A stretch of DNA of 64,000 bases from UBA6168 sp964442355 (GCA_964442355.1 CAYTZS010000005.1:7304-71303); one strand, 5' to 3'. Numbered from the stretch's first letter, positions 17,727 to 26,748 are shown. Notes: a model not told the origin generated them from the sequence alone. Numbers and translations: made by a program.

Positions 17727-18596
17727 ATGGCAAACCGCAAAATCAAGGCATTGGATTTCGAGATACGGCTGTCCGACAGACAGGGCGAGGACTTCATCTG
17801 CGTGACGGACATCGCCAAGTTCAACAGCAGCGAACCGGGGCAGGTAGTCAGGAACTACTTCCGCAACAAGGGCAATATTGACTTCTTGGGCGCGTGGGAG
17901 AAGCTGCACAACGAGAATTTTAATTACGTCGAATTTGACGTAATTAGAGCGGAGGTGGGTTCGGCGAGCTTCACCATGTCCGCCAAGGAATGGATCGAGC
18001 GGACGGGGGCTGTCGGCATCACGGCCACGGCGGGCAGGTTCGGCGGCACGTTTGCGCACTCGGACATTGCCATGCAGTTCACCACCTGGCTCAGCCCGGA
18101 GTTCTACCTATATGTACTGAAAGACTACCAACGGCTCAAGGAGGAGGAGCAGAAGGCCATTGAGTGGAACATCCGCAGGCTGATTTCTAAGGCCAATTTC
18201 AGGATTCACACGGAAGCGGTGCGGCAGAACATCGTTCCGCTGATGGACTGGAACACGGGGCGGGAAGCCATGCACCAAGCCAGCGAAGCCGATGTGCTGA
18301 ACCTTGCCCTGTTCGGGATGACTGCACGTCAGTTCAAGGAAAGCAACCCAAAGGCGAAGGGCAACCTCCGCGACAATGCCACTGCCCTCCAACTGCTCGT
18401 GCTGGCAAGCCTTGAGGTGTCCAACGCCGAACTAATTGAGCAGAGGCTACCGAAGCCGGAGCGCATCATGCAGCTCAACAAGAAGGCACAGGAGCGGATG
18501 CTCCTCTTGGTGGACTCGGCATCTGGCCAAGAACTCGTCAAGCACCTTGAACCGACAACAGCAATGAAGCAGTTGGACGCAGCGCAAGAGGAATAA
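17727..18596 (+). CDS. KilA-N domain protein
   Basis: A 289-residue protein. About 5-110 is a KilA-N DNA-binding domain: IRLSDRQGEDFICVTDIAKF, NYFRNKGNIDFLGAWEKLHN, then SAKEWIERTGAVGITATAGR and FAHSDIAMQFTTWLSPEFYL, the characteristic ending. The rest is helical (SKANFRIHTEAVRQNIVP and an LFGMTARQFKESNP segment). KilA-N proteins are common in phages and plasmids and bind DNA, but their functions are mostly unknown. It lies next to the partition and replication genes, bracketed by the AT-rich repeats, so a replicon-maintenance or exclusion role is possible. There is a slippery-looking GAGG-rich stretch but no frameshift. Confidence 0.88.
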   Translation: MANRKIKALDFEIRLSDRQGEDFICVTDIAKFNSSEPGQVVRNYFRNKGNIDFLGAWEKLHNENFNYVEFDVIRAEVGSASFTMSAKEWIERTGAVGITATAGRFGGTFAHSDIAMQFTTWLSPEFYLYVLKDYQRLKEEEQKAIEWNIRRLISKANFRIHTEAVRQNIVPLMDWNTGREAMHQASEADVLNLALFGMTARQFKESNPKAKGNLRDNATALQLLVLASLEVSNAELIEQRLPKPERIMQLNKKAQERMLLLVDSASGQELVKHLEPTTAMKQLDAAQEE

Positions 18597-19230
18597 GTTT
18601 TATATTTTTAAGTTTAAAAACAAAAAACGTTTTTATCAATATCCAACCACGTTGATTCTATCCAACCCAAATTGGTAACGAGAAATCCCCTGCACACCTC
18701 CCCTTGACCTTGCCGAGTTATTTGAATATTTCAAAGTTTTATAGTTTTTACTTTAAAAACAAAAAAATGATACTCGAAAATGAGATTAATCACTTTTAAA
18801 AGTTTTAAATATAAAAAGTGTTTACAGGAATTTGCCGATAAATTTCAAGTTGAAGAAAATATGATAGCCCTAACGGAAAGCTACCAATCCAAATTAGGTA
18901 TTTTTGAGGCAATTTGAGCGTATTTTTATCCATTTCCGATAAAGAGTAGCTTCTTGCCAGAAACGGCACTTAAAATGCCTGAAAAAACCTGTTCTATTTT
19001 GATGCATGTTTTGGAATCCAATGGCGTACTTCTAAAAACCTTTTTATTGTTTTATAGTTTATTGTTTTTTACTTTAAAAATATTTAAAGTGACATAACTT
19101 TGAAACTTCAGACCACCGAATAATGGGGAAGGTGGCAATAGAAAAACTTAGCTGAAGGGAGTGTTTATTTATTTTTAACTTTAAAAACATAAAACTAAAC
19201 AACTTTTTATATTTTTCACTTTGAATCGAA
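18597..19230. repeat. AT-rich repeat region, candidate partition site
   Basis: No gene. A unit close to TTTTTAACTTTAAAAACA recurs near 18599 (variant), 18749, 19070 (variant) and 19168, with shorter relatives near 18799 and 19203. A related copy lies at about 17605 on the other side of the KilA-N gene. The location, immediately upstream of parA and its small DNA-binding partner, is where centromere-like repeats of type Ib partition systems usually lie. This is inference from position and repetition. Confidence 0.5.
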
Positions 19231-19234
19231 GTTG

Positions 19235-19242
19235 TACCTTTG
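19235..19242 (+). promoter_or_regulatory. Promoter -7 element of parA
   Basis: TACCTTTG is a perfect TAnnTTTG match, 32 bp before the parA ATG. The -33 region is only a T-run (19212-19216). If used, the leader would be about 25 nt. Confidence 0.6.
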
Positions 19243-19273
19243 CCCCCACATCAAAAATTTGCATCAAACATTT

Positions 19274-19930
19274 ATGAGCGATTCGCCCATCATCATCACG
19301 TTGTCCCACCAGAAGGGTGGGGTAGGCAAAAGCACCCTGGCTTTCAACCTTGCCGCTTACTTCCAAAAGCAGGGGGATGCCTGCGCCGTCGTTGACAGCG
19401 ACTTGCAGGGGACCATCACGGAAATCTACAACAACTTCTCGGAGGACAAGGAGACCATCTCCGGGGTAAAGCTGATCCGCAGGGACGCATTCAAGGACTA
19501 CAAGGAATTGCTGCGGCTCAACCAGTTTGCCCTGATTGTGATTGACACACCGCCGTACCTTTCGGCAGAGCTGAACCAGATTTATCCGATTTCCGATTTT
19601 GTGCTGGTACCCACCAAGCCGTCCGTGAAGGATTACCTCGCCATTTCCAAGACCATTAACCTGATTCGCATGGCGAAGGCGGCTAACCCGCACGTGGAAA
19701 CGGGCGTGGTCATCAACATGGCGGTACATTCGTCGAAGTTCAACTCCATCATCCGCGAGGAACTGGAGAAGGAGGACGTGCGGGTACTGCAAACTGAAAT
19801 CGGGCAGCGGGTCGAGTTCACTCGCTACGAGCTGTATGCCGGCAGCATTTTCGAAACCGAAGATGAAAAGGCGCAAGCGGAGATTTCCGCACTCGGAAAA
19901 GAGGTTTTCACATTACTCAGCAACAACTAA
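19274..19930 (+). CDS. parA: ParA-family partition ATPase
   Basis: A 218-residue protein from the ATG at 19274; an upstream in-frame start at 19232 would put 14 unlikely residues ahead of the fold. Deviant Walker A HQKGGVGKSTLAFNLA (K14, K19), Walker A' VVDSDLQGT, and Walker B ALIVIDTPPYLSAE. It lacks an N-terminal HTH, so it is a short type Ib-like ParA. ParA segregates plasmids by ATP-dependent gradient on the nucleoid. It is followed after 10 bp by a small RHH-like protein, the usual partner. Confidence 0.9.
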   Translation: MSDSPIIITLSHQKGGVGKSTLAFNLAAYFQKQGDACAVVDSDLQGTITEIYNNFSEDKETISGVKLIRRDAFKDYKELLRLNQFALIVIDTPPYLSAELNQIYPISDFVLVPTKPSVKDYLAISKTINLIRMAKAANPHVETGVVINMAVHSSKFNSIIREELEKEDVRVLQTEIGQRVEFTRYELYAGSIFETEDEKAQAEISALGKEVFTLLSNN

Positions 19931-19940
19931 CCATTCCGCC

Positions 19941-20246
19941 ATGAATAAGAAAGAAGAACTGCAAAGGACATCGTTCAGCCAGATACGCCGCAACAAGGAG
20001 CAAGGCGTCGTGGAACAGGTGACACCGCCAGTGCAAAGGCAGGCAGTGATTAAGCCCGTCGCCAAGCAGGGGCGACCCACCAAGAAAGACCCCAACCAAA
20101 ACTACGTGCGGATTGGGGCACTGGTACCGGAAGCTATGCGCGACCGGATGCACACGGCGCTGCGCACGTACCTGAAAGGCACCCACCTTTCCATAGATGA
20201 GCTTATCACAGTTGCCGTAACCAACTACCTTGATTCAAAGGAATAG
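19941..20246 (+). CDS. Small ribbon-helix-helix-like partner of ParA (ParG/ParB-like)
   Basis: A 101-residue basic protein. The first 50 residues are polar and flexible (RTSFSQIRRNKEQGVVEQV); the last 50 (YVRIGALVPEAMRDRMHTAL, then LSIDELITVAVTNYLDSKE) have the strand-helix-helix outline of RHH DNA-binding proteins. This resembles ParG-type centromere-binding proteins, whose flexible N-terminus stimulates the ParA ATPase. It lies 10 bp after parA and directly upstream of the iteron origin. I infer that it binds the AT-rich repeats upstream of parA and represses the operon. Confidence 0.75.
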   Translation: MNKKEELQRTSFSQIRRNKEQGVVEQVTPPVQRQAVIKPVAKQGRPTKKDPNQNYVRIGALVPEAMRDRMHTALRTYLKGTHLSIDELITVAVTNYLDSKE

Positions 20247-20315
20247 GAAATAACTTCGTAACTATTTCATTTTCAGCGAATTATGCGCATGGCATTTATC
20301 GGAAAGCCAGTCAAG

Positions 20316-21016
20316 TTCGGACAAATTATGGGCGGTTACTGCCCTTACATTCAGAACTGTTCAAGGGAAGCAAGCTGAAATCCCCCTAACTGATATACGG
20401 ACATTTTATGGGTGGTAAATGATGGCCATACCTCATTGTCTAATGTTGCAACGCCAAACACGGACAAAATAAGGGGGTTGCATAGAGTATGGTTCTAAAC
20501 TATTGATAATCAGCAATTTAAAATCATAAATTATTGATGTACTACGGACAAAAAAGGGGAATTAACAAAAACCTATGCAGTAAGGCCGAAAGTCGGCTTG
20601 CAAATACGGACAATTTATGGGAAGAGATAAAAGGGCATAAAAGCACGGACAATTTATGGGAGAGGACAGCAGCAGCAATTGAAATACGGACAGATTGTGG
20701 GTGAAGATAGAGAATAGACGTTTTAGCTACACCTGAATCATCTTGAAAATACGGACAATTTATGGGGGGTTTAAGGAAATATTGACTATAAATATCAACA
20801 ACAGCCTTGTTTGTTCTTTTTTTACATTTTACATTATTCTTTTTAAGACCGTTACAATGCTTTGATAATCAGATTGTTGCAAGGCTATCAACGGACATAT
20901 AATGGGTGATTTAAGGACGGATTATGGGTTAATGTCTGACAAATTATGGGATAGGTACGGACAATATATGGGCGAAAGAATGACTTATCATGGGTGAAGT
21001 ACGGACAGATTATGGG
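20316..21016 (+). repeat. Iteron array, replication origin
   Basis: Fourteen direct copies of TACGGACAATTTATGGG or close variants begin at 20316, 20396, 20459, 20543, 20605, 20644, 20685, 20750, 20890, 20913, 20934, 20956, 20979 and 21000. The copies are 16-17 bp. Spacing is irregular in the first eight and about 21-23 bp (two helical turns) in the last six. An AT-rich gap (20767-20889) between the groups is a plausible unwinding region. A DnaA-box-like TTTTCCACA lies at 21040-21048 on the complementary strand. Iterons are bound by Rep_3-type initiators such as the gene downstream. Confidence 0.92.
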
Positions 21017-21053
21017 CGGCACAGAACCTGGCAGGGATATGTGGAAAACTAAA

Positions 21054-21081
21054 TACGGACAGAAACTTGGAAATGTCCGTA
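21054..21081. promoter_or_regulatory. Inverted half-iterons, probable rep operator
   Basis: TACGGACA (21054-21061) and its complement TGTCCGTA (21074-21081) form an inverted repeat 57 bp upstream of the rep start I prefer. In iteron plasmids the initiator dimer represses its own gene by binding an inverted repeat of half-iterons, while the monomer binds the direct iterons. This arrangement matches. Confidence 0.7.
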
Positions 21082-21137
21082 CTTCGTGGCAACCTTACGC
21101 CAATATTGATACCGAAAAACGAAACCTTAAGACTCTC

Positions 21138-22523
21138 ATGCAAACCGAAGTCAGCACTCACAAGGATTTTGACAGGCAGTTGGTCGTCCGAAAGTCCAAC
21201 AAGATAGTAGAGGCTAAATACCGCCTGAACCTGCGCGAACAGAAGTTCATCCTCTACATGGTCTCCATGCTCGACACCCGCGATTCCGACTTCCGCTACC
21301 AGCGCGTGAAGATAAGCGACTTTGAGAGCGTGCTCAACCTTGACGGCAAAAAATGGGGCAGCATCTACCAAGTCGTAAAGGAAATCACAGAGTCGCTGAA
21401 CGACAAGCCGCTCACCATCAGCAAGGAAGACGGTAAAAAGCTCATCATCAACTGGATTGCCTCTGCGGAGATAGAGCCGGGCAGCGGCGTTATCGAGTTC
21501 GAGTTTTCCGACAAGCTGAAACCCTATCTGTTGCAGCTCCGGGAGCATTTCACGCAGTACGAACTCAAGAATATCCTCCAACTAAAAAGCAGTTTTTCCA
21601 TCCGGATGTACGAGATACTGAAGGCGCACGAGTACCAGCGCAAAGTGACCTTCGAGGTGGAAGAACTCAAGCAACTACTTGGCGTGGACGACAAGTACGA
21701 CGTTTACTACGACTTCAAGAAACGGGTGCTGAACACGGCGCAAAAGGAATTGAGGGAAAAATCGGACATCGCCTTCAAGTTCAAGGAGAAGCGGCAGGAG
21801 CGCAAGATACATTCCATTTTTTTCGAGATACTGAAGAACAATAGGGGAGGGGAGGGCTTTGATGGCGAAAACAAGCAGGCGGACGTGCCAAAAGCCGAGG
21901 TGCTGCCGATGAACCCCACTATCGAGCGGCTCATTGGTGCGGGTTTTACCCATGCAAAGGCTGCGGAGGTCTATCAAAAAGGGTTCGACTCCATCCACGA
22001 CGAAGCGAAGCGCCAAGCGGTAGAAGCGCAATTCGGCACAGTGGATGCGTGGCTCATCGAACGGCTGGATTTTCTTGCCATCGAAATGGCAAAGGGCAAG
22101 CTGAAAAGTCCGCAGGGTTTTTTTCTCAAATCCCTCGAAGCGCAGTACACGAGTGCAGAACTGGAGGCGCAAAAAAAGGAGCAGGAAGTGCGCAAAAGAA
22201 GCGTAGCCAGGGAAGCAAGCAAGAAGCAGTTGGAGGCGGATATAGAAAAGTTGAGCCGTGAACTTTGGGAAGAAAAGAGTCAGTTGGTAGAATCGCTCCT
22301 CAGGGGTAGCGAATTGCTCCAATCGGCGGTGATGCAGGAGACTGCCAAGGGCGGCATTACCTATCGGGCCTACAATCCAGCGTTGTCGCCTTTGGAAAAT
22401 TTTGCGAAGGGCGGCAGCAACAAGATGGCGGTTTTTACGGCAGTGACTGTTTTGCGGGCGGCGGATTTTTTGCGGTTCAAGGAGAAGGAGGGGTTGTTGG
22501 AGAATTTGAAGCGGCGGAGGTGA
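21138..22523 (+). CDS. Rep_3-family replication initiator
   Basis: A 461-residue protein from the ATG at 21138 (MQTEVSTHKDFDRQLV). A longer frame from the GTG at 20994 is open, but its extra 48 residues merely translate iterons and the operator (KYGQIMGG, KYGQKLGN), so I reject it. Residues about 15-260 form the paired winged-helix core: VRKSNKIVEAKYRLNLREQK, QVVKEITESLNDKPL, then LREHFTQYELKNILQLKSSF and SIRMYEILKAH, hallmark of RepE/Pi-type initiators. The C-terminal 200 residues are charged and helical, beyond the family core. The protein would bind the iterons upstream and open the origin. Confidence 0.9.
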   Translation: MQTEVSTHKDFDRQLVVRKSNKIVEAKYRLNLREQKFILYMVSMLDTRDSDFRYQRVKISDFESVLNLDGKKWGSIYQVVKEITESLNDKPLTISKEDGKKLIINWIASAEIEPGSGVIEFEFSDKLKPYLLQLREHFTQYELKNILQLKSSFSIRMYEILKAHEYQRKVTFEVEELKQLLGVDDKYDVYYDFKKRVLNTAQKELREKSDIAFKFKEKRQERKIHSIFFEILKNNRGGEGFDGENKQADVPKAEVLPMNPTIERLIGAGFTHAKAAEVYQKGFDSIHDEAKRQAVEAQFGTVDAWLIERLDFLAIEMAKGKLKSPQGFFLKSLEAQYTSAELEAQKKEQEVRKRSVAREASKKQLEADIEKLSRELWEEKSQLVESLLRGSELLQSAVMQETAKGGITYRAYNPALSPLENFAKGGSNKMAVFTAVTVLRAADFLRFKEKEGLLENLKRRR

Positions 22524-22925
22524 CTGTTAAATGATGTACTATGCGTATCAATGCAGAAAACACTACAGTAAGTTGAATAAAAAGTTCTGCCCCAATCGGG
22601 ACAGTCCGAAAAGCGCAATTCTTCGAAATTTTTTTGTTCTAAAAATAGCACAAAAAGAACCCATTTTTCCTCCTTGGTGGAACTGGGCAGAAATGACAGA
22701 TGCCCAGCACAACTAGGGGCAGTAGGGTAGGGGTGTCCCTGTACATCGACTACTCCTCTGCTGGGTCTTTGCAGAAACGATATTCTAATGATTGAGCGGA
22801 AATAAAACGACGGCACTTTAATTTCTAGGAGAGTTTGTCTACTGCGAGTTGTTCTGGATTTGGTAGTTGATAATTGTACTTTTTTTGTTGCAACAACAAT
22901 CCAATTCTAAAATTGAACCAATAAA
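22524..22925. other. Intergenic region after rep
   Basis: 402 bp without a credible gene; the small open frames are short and unlike proteins. No clear terminator. I see nothing further in it. Confidence 0.5.
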
Positions 22926-23825
22926 ATGGATAGTGCTATCATTAAGCAAGGGTTTGGCCTATTGAAACGGGAAAAACATTACGACCAACTTACCGTCGTC
23001 AACAAGTTAAAATATTTGAATTTTTCGGTTTCACCAGCCACCTTTGGGAAAATTCTAAAAGGCTTAAAAGTTGGGGAAATTTCTCTGGGAACAGTGCGTA
23101 AAGGCATCCAATTGCTTATCAAGGAAGAGCTTGATTTGGAATGGTGTAATGGCAATTATGTTGAATTGAATTCACCCAATTGGAAACCTACCGAGGTGAG
23201 AGAAACTACCCAGAAGGTATTATCCCTTGTGCTAAACCCCGGTTTAACCCTTCATACAGAAGGGAGATTGGAAATACAGCAAAAGGTAAAGTTTATTTCA
23301 AACGCACAAAAGGAAGTGGTTGAATTCGGAGTGACGCTCAATACTTTTACGTCCTATTTCAATTCAAGGAAGGACAGCGAATTCAAGAGTCATGTCGAAG
23401 TGCTATTGAATAGGGGCGTCAATTTTAAATGTTATTTGCTTGACCCCGAATGCAATGAAGCGGGCGTATATTTTGACGACAGGAAGCGGGAACAGGAGGA
23501 TGAAATCATCAATGTTGAACCGATAAGGGGCAGTATAAGAAAGCTTGCCTCCATTCAGAAGAATATTGCAGAAGCAGGATACCCGGGTAAGTTTGAGGTA
23601 TTCACCTATAAGCACATCCCCTATAACTATTTCATGGTAGTGGACGGCAACACACCCAATGGAAGCATGATGGTGTCGCACTATCTCTATGGCATCCCAA
23701 GGGCCAAGTGTCCTGTGCTTGAGTTTACCAAAAGCGACAACCATGACCTCTATAAGCGGTATTGGAACTCCTTTCAAAAATTAACCAAGGGAGCTAAAGC
23801 CATTTCTGAGGAAGGAAAACTTTGA
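22926..23825 (+). CDS. Uncharacterised protein, HTH-like N-terminus
   Basis: A 299-residue protein that I do not recognise. Residues 1-75 (YDQLTVVNKLKYLNFSVSPA, then TFGKILKGLKVGEISLGTV) look like a helix-turn-helix. From about 115 there is an alpha/beta domain: QQKVKFISNAQKEVVEFGVT, HVEVLLNRGVNFKCYLLDPE, and FEVFTYKHIPYNYFMVVDG followed by MMVSHYLYGI and a C-terminal LYKRYWNSFQKL. The outline (variable-position short strands, a late H/Y-rich strand and RYW) resembles degenerate phospholipase D-like sensor domains fused to regulators, but no HxK motif is visible. It stands alone between the rep gene and the small FN3 gene, with a 20-bp palindrome downstream. Confidence 0.6.
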   Translation: MDSAIIKQGFGLLKREKHYDQLTVVNKLKYLNFSVSPATFGKILKGLKVGEISLGTVRKGIQLLIKEELDLEWCNGNYVELNSPNWKPTEVRETTQKVLSLVLNPGLTLHTEGRLEIQQKVKFISNAQKEVVEFGVTLNTFTSYFNSRKDSEFKSHVEVLLNRGVNFKCYLLDPECNEAGVYFDDRKREQEDEIINVEPIRGSIRKLASIQKNIAEAGYPGKFEVFTYKHIPYNYFMVVDGNTPNGSMMVSHYLYGIPRAKCPVLEFTKSDNHDLYKRYWNSFQKLTKGAKAISEEGKL

Positions 23826-23856
23826 AGGAATAATGTCGCTACTTGATTGACGCCAT

Positions 23857-23882
23857 CCTAAATTTACCTAAATTTAGGTAAA
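23857..23882. promoter_or_regulatory. Perfect 20-bp palindrome with tandem repeat
   Basis: TTTACCTAAATTTAGGTAAA at 23863-23882 is fully self-complementary. It overlaps a tandem duplication of CCTAAATTTA at 23857-23876. It lies 37 bp after the preceding stop. Without a T-run it is more like a regulator site than a terminator. The rest of the gap to 24198 contains nothing I recognise. Confidence 0.5.
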
Positions 23883-24198
23883 ACGCTCTAAATCAAATCA
23901 TTAAAGCGGGCAGTTTTTATGTCCCCGACCTTTGTCCTGTCAAAACTGATGAACAGGTCCGGTACTGCGGGATGAATAATTGGCGCTTATTGCCTACTTG
24001 TGCTCCCGCCGATTCTCCAGACAAGAATGGTTTTTAGAAGGCGGTAGTTGAATTTCGTTTTTCCGATTTCATCGAGAGGAACGGGATTGCTACGAATCCA
24101 CTCGCCAAGCTTTTTGCTTCGGTTGGTACTGGATTCTCATGCCCAAAAATGCTTGCTGGTAGCCTTTCATCCATTTTCTCATCCATTTTTTTACTATT

Positions 24199-24579
24199 AT
24201 GAAAGTTGCACTTAAAAACAGCAAGTCGGCAATTGCCATCGTCTTTTTCCTTTTTTCACTGTTGGCACATACTGCAACGAGCTACGCTGCACAACCAGCC
24301 AATGACGACTGTGAGTGTCCCTCTCCCGTCGTAACCAAGACCTTCCAATCCTCAACAGCTATCGCATTTTCTTGGGGAAATGTGTCAGGTGCAGTTGGTT
24401 ACCGGGTTTGGTACGTCAGGAAAGGGGATAACTTTACCAGTCAGGAAATCAACACTGGGGCAACTTCGGTCAGCTTTACCAATCTAAGTGCCGGAACCTA
24501 CCAGTTCTATTTCGTTACGGATTGCGGTGGAGGGGAGATGTCCCAAATCATCATCATGGATGACTTGATAATGGGATAA
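24199..24579 (+). CDS. Small secreted fibronectin type III-like protein
   Basis: A 126-residue protein. An N-terminal signal peptide (SAIAIVFFLFSLLAHTA, then SYAAQPA) is followed by a single FN3-like domain: SSTAIAFSWGNVSGAVGYRV, YVRKGDNFTSQEINTGATSV and LSAGTYQFYFVTDCGGG. Four cysteines in the mature part could form disulfides. FN3 domains mediate protein or polysaccharide contacts outside the cell. It is monocistronic and converges on the next gene across a hairpin. Confidence 0.75.
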   Translation: MKVALKNSKSAIAIVFFLFSLLAHTATSYAAQPANDDCECPSPVVTKTFQSSTAIAFSWGNVSGAVGYRVWYVRKGDNFTSQEINTGATSVSFTNLSAGTYQFYFVTDCGGGEMSQIIIMDDLIMG

Positions 24580-24586
24580 TGCCATG

Positions 24587-24622
24587 CTTGCCGCTCATCA
24601 GCTTACACTGATGGGCGGCAGG
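24587..24622. terminator. Hairpin between convergent genes
   Basis: TGCCGCTCATCAG (24589-24601) pairs with CTGATGGGCGGCA (24608-24620) with one T/G wobble and a 6-nt loop. It is located exactly between the two convergent genes. There is no strong T-run, so it may also act as an mRNA end stabiliser. Confidence 0.65.
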
Positions 24623-26044
24623 CTAACCCTTATAGTCTGATATCTTTTCAAGGAGCCATGACTTGAAATAAATAGGGTTGGTGTTTTGAATTTCATTGAT
24701 GATGGATTCCTTGGTTTCCTTGCGACGTATCAGCTTCTTTACAATCTTGATGAAATTGGCGGTAGCCGTTATGGATTCCCGCTTTGGTGTTTGGTGGCGT
24801 TTAAGATAAAGTTCGAATGAAAAACAAAAATCTTCAGTGTCGAAATTTTCGTCAGCGATTTCAAAATAGCTTCTCAATATCAGCGACTTCGAGCGTATAG
24901 CGTGGAGCAGGTCGGAAAACGTGACATCGGCCAGCTTGTAAATAGCTTCTCTATAGTCCTTTTCCTCAAAAAGAATCATGGCCTCAGCCAATGCGACAGC
25001 GTCCCCTCGGATACCTTCAGGCAATAGGTGTTCATATTTCTTGATAAAAGAGGAAGCCCACTTCAAGTCCTTTTGTATGCACGCCACATTGACAATATTA
25101 TTGAACTGACTTGAAGATATTTCCCCACTTCTATCAAACACGCTATTCTCTACGGCGAACATGTTCAGATTGTGGGCCATTTCCCAGTAGCTTTCATCGC
25201 CCCTACGGATACAAATGGCGATGTGGTTATGGAGATAGCTAAGTATTGCGTGAAACTCTTCAGGGTCAATGGATTGGTTGTTCACTTTAAGATGGTGCTC
25301 CAAGTCCTTGAACTGGAAGTGCTGTTGGAAGGAAACCAGTTCATACACCTTCAGGTAGAGCGAAAAAAGCGGATGGTTAGAGATTGTTTTTGACTTTGAA
25401 AGTTCTGCAATTGCTGGCAGCACTTCCAAGCTGGCCACTTGGGACACCTGGTTTTGCCTGTTCGCCATTTCACAGGCAATTTTCAACCTGCTCACGGCAT
25501 AATACACATCCAGGTCGTAGCCACAATCGCTCAAGGCTTGAATGTCAATTCTCTGTTTGTCATAGGTCAAATGGTAATAGAAAAAGTAGTTGGAGACCAT
25601 CCCTTTCATGTAGTCCAGAACGGTTGACTTGGGCATTTTTTCCACTTCCCGCTGAAGCATTGCCGCCTTTCTTGAGTATTCCGCCGATAAGCCGCGTTCT
25701 TTTAAGATTGACATCCAAAAAGCCCGGCTTTCAAACGAATCTGCCTTTAGTTTTTCAAGTAGCAGGTATTCCTTCAACCAAAGGTGAAGGTCTGAAAGCG
25801 CATTCAACATCTTGACCCTGTTAGACTTTTTAACATCCAAAGGCTCGTTGAAAATCTTTTTATAGGCATTGTCCACATCAAGTTTTCCTTCATTGTTAAT
25901 GAAAGGGAGGTGTTTCCGCACATAATCGAAAACACTTATCGCAACCTCGTCGTGGCAGTGAAGCCGTTTCAGATATTTTCCAAAAGCCTGCATCTCTTTT
26001 TCATTGAGCGTTCGAGCAAGTCTTACAAATTTGGTTTTTTCCAT
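24623..26044 (-). CDS. Uncharacterised all-helical protein
   Basis: A 473-residue protein, apparently all alpha-helical with TPR-like character (pairs such as LFSLYLKVYELVSFQQHFQF and FNNIVNVACIQKDLKWASSF). It begins KTKFVRLARTLNEKEMQAFG and has no signal peptide, transmembrane segment or catalytic motif that I can see. I recall related-looking proteins being common and unnamed in Saprospiria-like genomes, but that is impression only. It is convergent with the FN3 gene and divergent from the 14-gene run that begins at 26375. No function is proposed. Confidence 0.6.
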   Translation of the reverse strand: MEKTKFVRLARTLNEKEMQAFGKYLKRLHCHDEVAISVFDYVRKHLPFINNEGKLDVDNAYKKIFNEPLDVKKSNRVKMLNALSDLHLWLKEYLLLEKLKADSFESRAFWMSILKERGLSAEYSRKAAMLQREVEKMPKSTVLDYMKGMVSNYFFYYHLTYDKQRIDIQALSDCGYDLDVYYAVSRLKIACEMANRQNQVSQVASLEVLPAIAELSKSKTISNHPLFSLYLKVYELVSFQQHFQFKDLEHHLKVNNQSIDPEEFHAILSYLHNHIAICIRRGDESYWEMAHNLNMFAVENSVFDRSGEISSSQFNNIVNVACIQKDLKWASSFIKKYEHLLPEGIRGDAVALAEAMILFEEKDYREAIYKLADVTFSDLLHAIRSKSLILRSYFEIADENFDTEDFCFSFELYLKRHQTPKRESITATANFIKIVKKLIRRKETKESIINEIQNTNPIYFKSWLLEKISDYKG

Positions 26045-26314
26045 TAGTCAGTTTTTACTGTTGCGGTGAAATATTTTTTAAACTACTGAATTCAGGTTTT
26101 TATCAGCTTTAGCAGTTAGCTAGGGTTTATAGCGCAAAAATAGAAACTAAAGTCTTGATTTTGTGACGTTTATGAATGGATTGCTCTAAACCAGCGATTT
26201 GTTGTAAATGCAACTGCAATCTTTCATCAGTCAGGATAATCTTGAAAATCCGAGGTGAAAGCGGTGAAATTTGAATTTGCCATTTTTTATATTTTTAAAT
26301 CACTTTTAAGCGCT

Positions 26315-26347
26315 TTTTGATTCCAGCGAATTTAATCCCTAAATTCA
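26315..26347 (+). promoter_or_regulatory. Candidate promoter of the 14-gene run
   Basis: TTTTG at 26315-26319 and TAAATTCA at 26340-26347 (6 of 6 informative positions approximate TAnnTTTG with CA for TG), 20 bp apart, 28 bp before the HTH gene. The rest of 26045-26374 is AT-rich with nothing recognisable. Confidence 0.35.
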
Positions 26348-26374
26348 CACGCAAAACATATCAAACTCAAGGAT

Positions 26375-26689
26375 ATGGAAGGAAATCGCAAACACTTGTT
26401 AGACCGTTTTCAGCGGCACTTGGAAGAACGTTACCAAGCTTGGTGTGACAGGCATGGCGTACAGAAATCGGATGACCATTTGGTCACTTTTCTCATTGAC
26501 CAAGACCTGATTCCATCCATGCAAATTCAGCGGTACGCCATACTCAACGAATTTGACAAATTGAGCCAATCCCCTGAATTCCATAAGACGCTCACTGTGA
26601 ACACCCTTGCGCACCGCTTCAATATTTCAGAGCGCACGGTTTGGAACATCCTTAAGAACAGTGGTGTGCGGAATGTCAAACAGCATTAA
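26375..26689 (+). CDS. Small HTH protein, probable regulator of the run
   Basis: A 104-residue protein. The N-terminal half is helical and charged (HLLDRFQRHLEERYQAWCDR). The C-terminal half ends with a helix-turn-helix: LTVNTLAHRFNISERTVWNI followed by LKNSGVRNVK. The size and HTH are those of a transcriptional regulator. It is the first gene of the plus-strand run, 59 bp upstream of the nucleosidase-like gene. I infer that it controls the run, but direct evidence is lacking. Confidence 0.65.
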   Translation: MEGNRKHLLDRFQRHLEERYQAWCDRHGVQKSDDHLVTFLIDQDLIPSMQIQRYAILNEFDKLSQSPEFHKTLTVNTLAHRFNISERTVWNILKNSGVRNVKQH

Positions 26690-26748
26690 GCCTTTGCTTG
26701 CCTCTCTACTGAACATCCTTCTGAGAAAACTCCAACGCATTTTTAACA

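Noticed and set aside
20316..21016. CRISPR array
   Set aside because: Units are too short, spacing is irregular, and no cas genes are present; they are iterons.
20994..21137. Upstream extension of the Rep reading frame
   Set aside because: Its residues translate iterons and the operator; the fold begins after the ATG at 21138.
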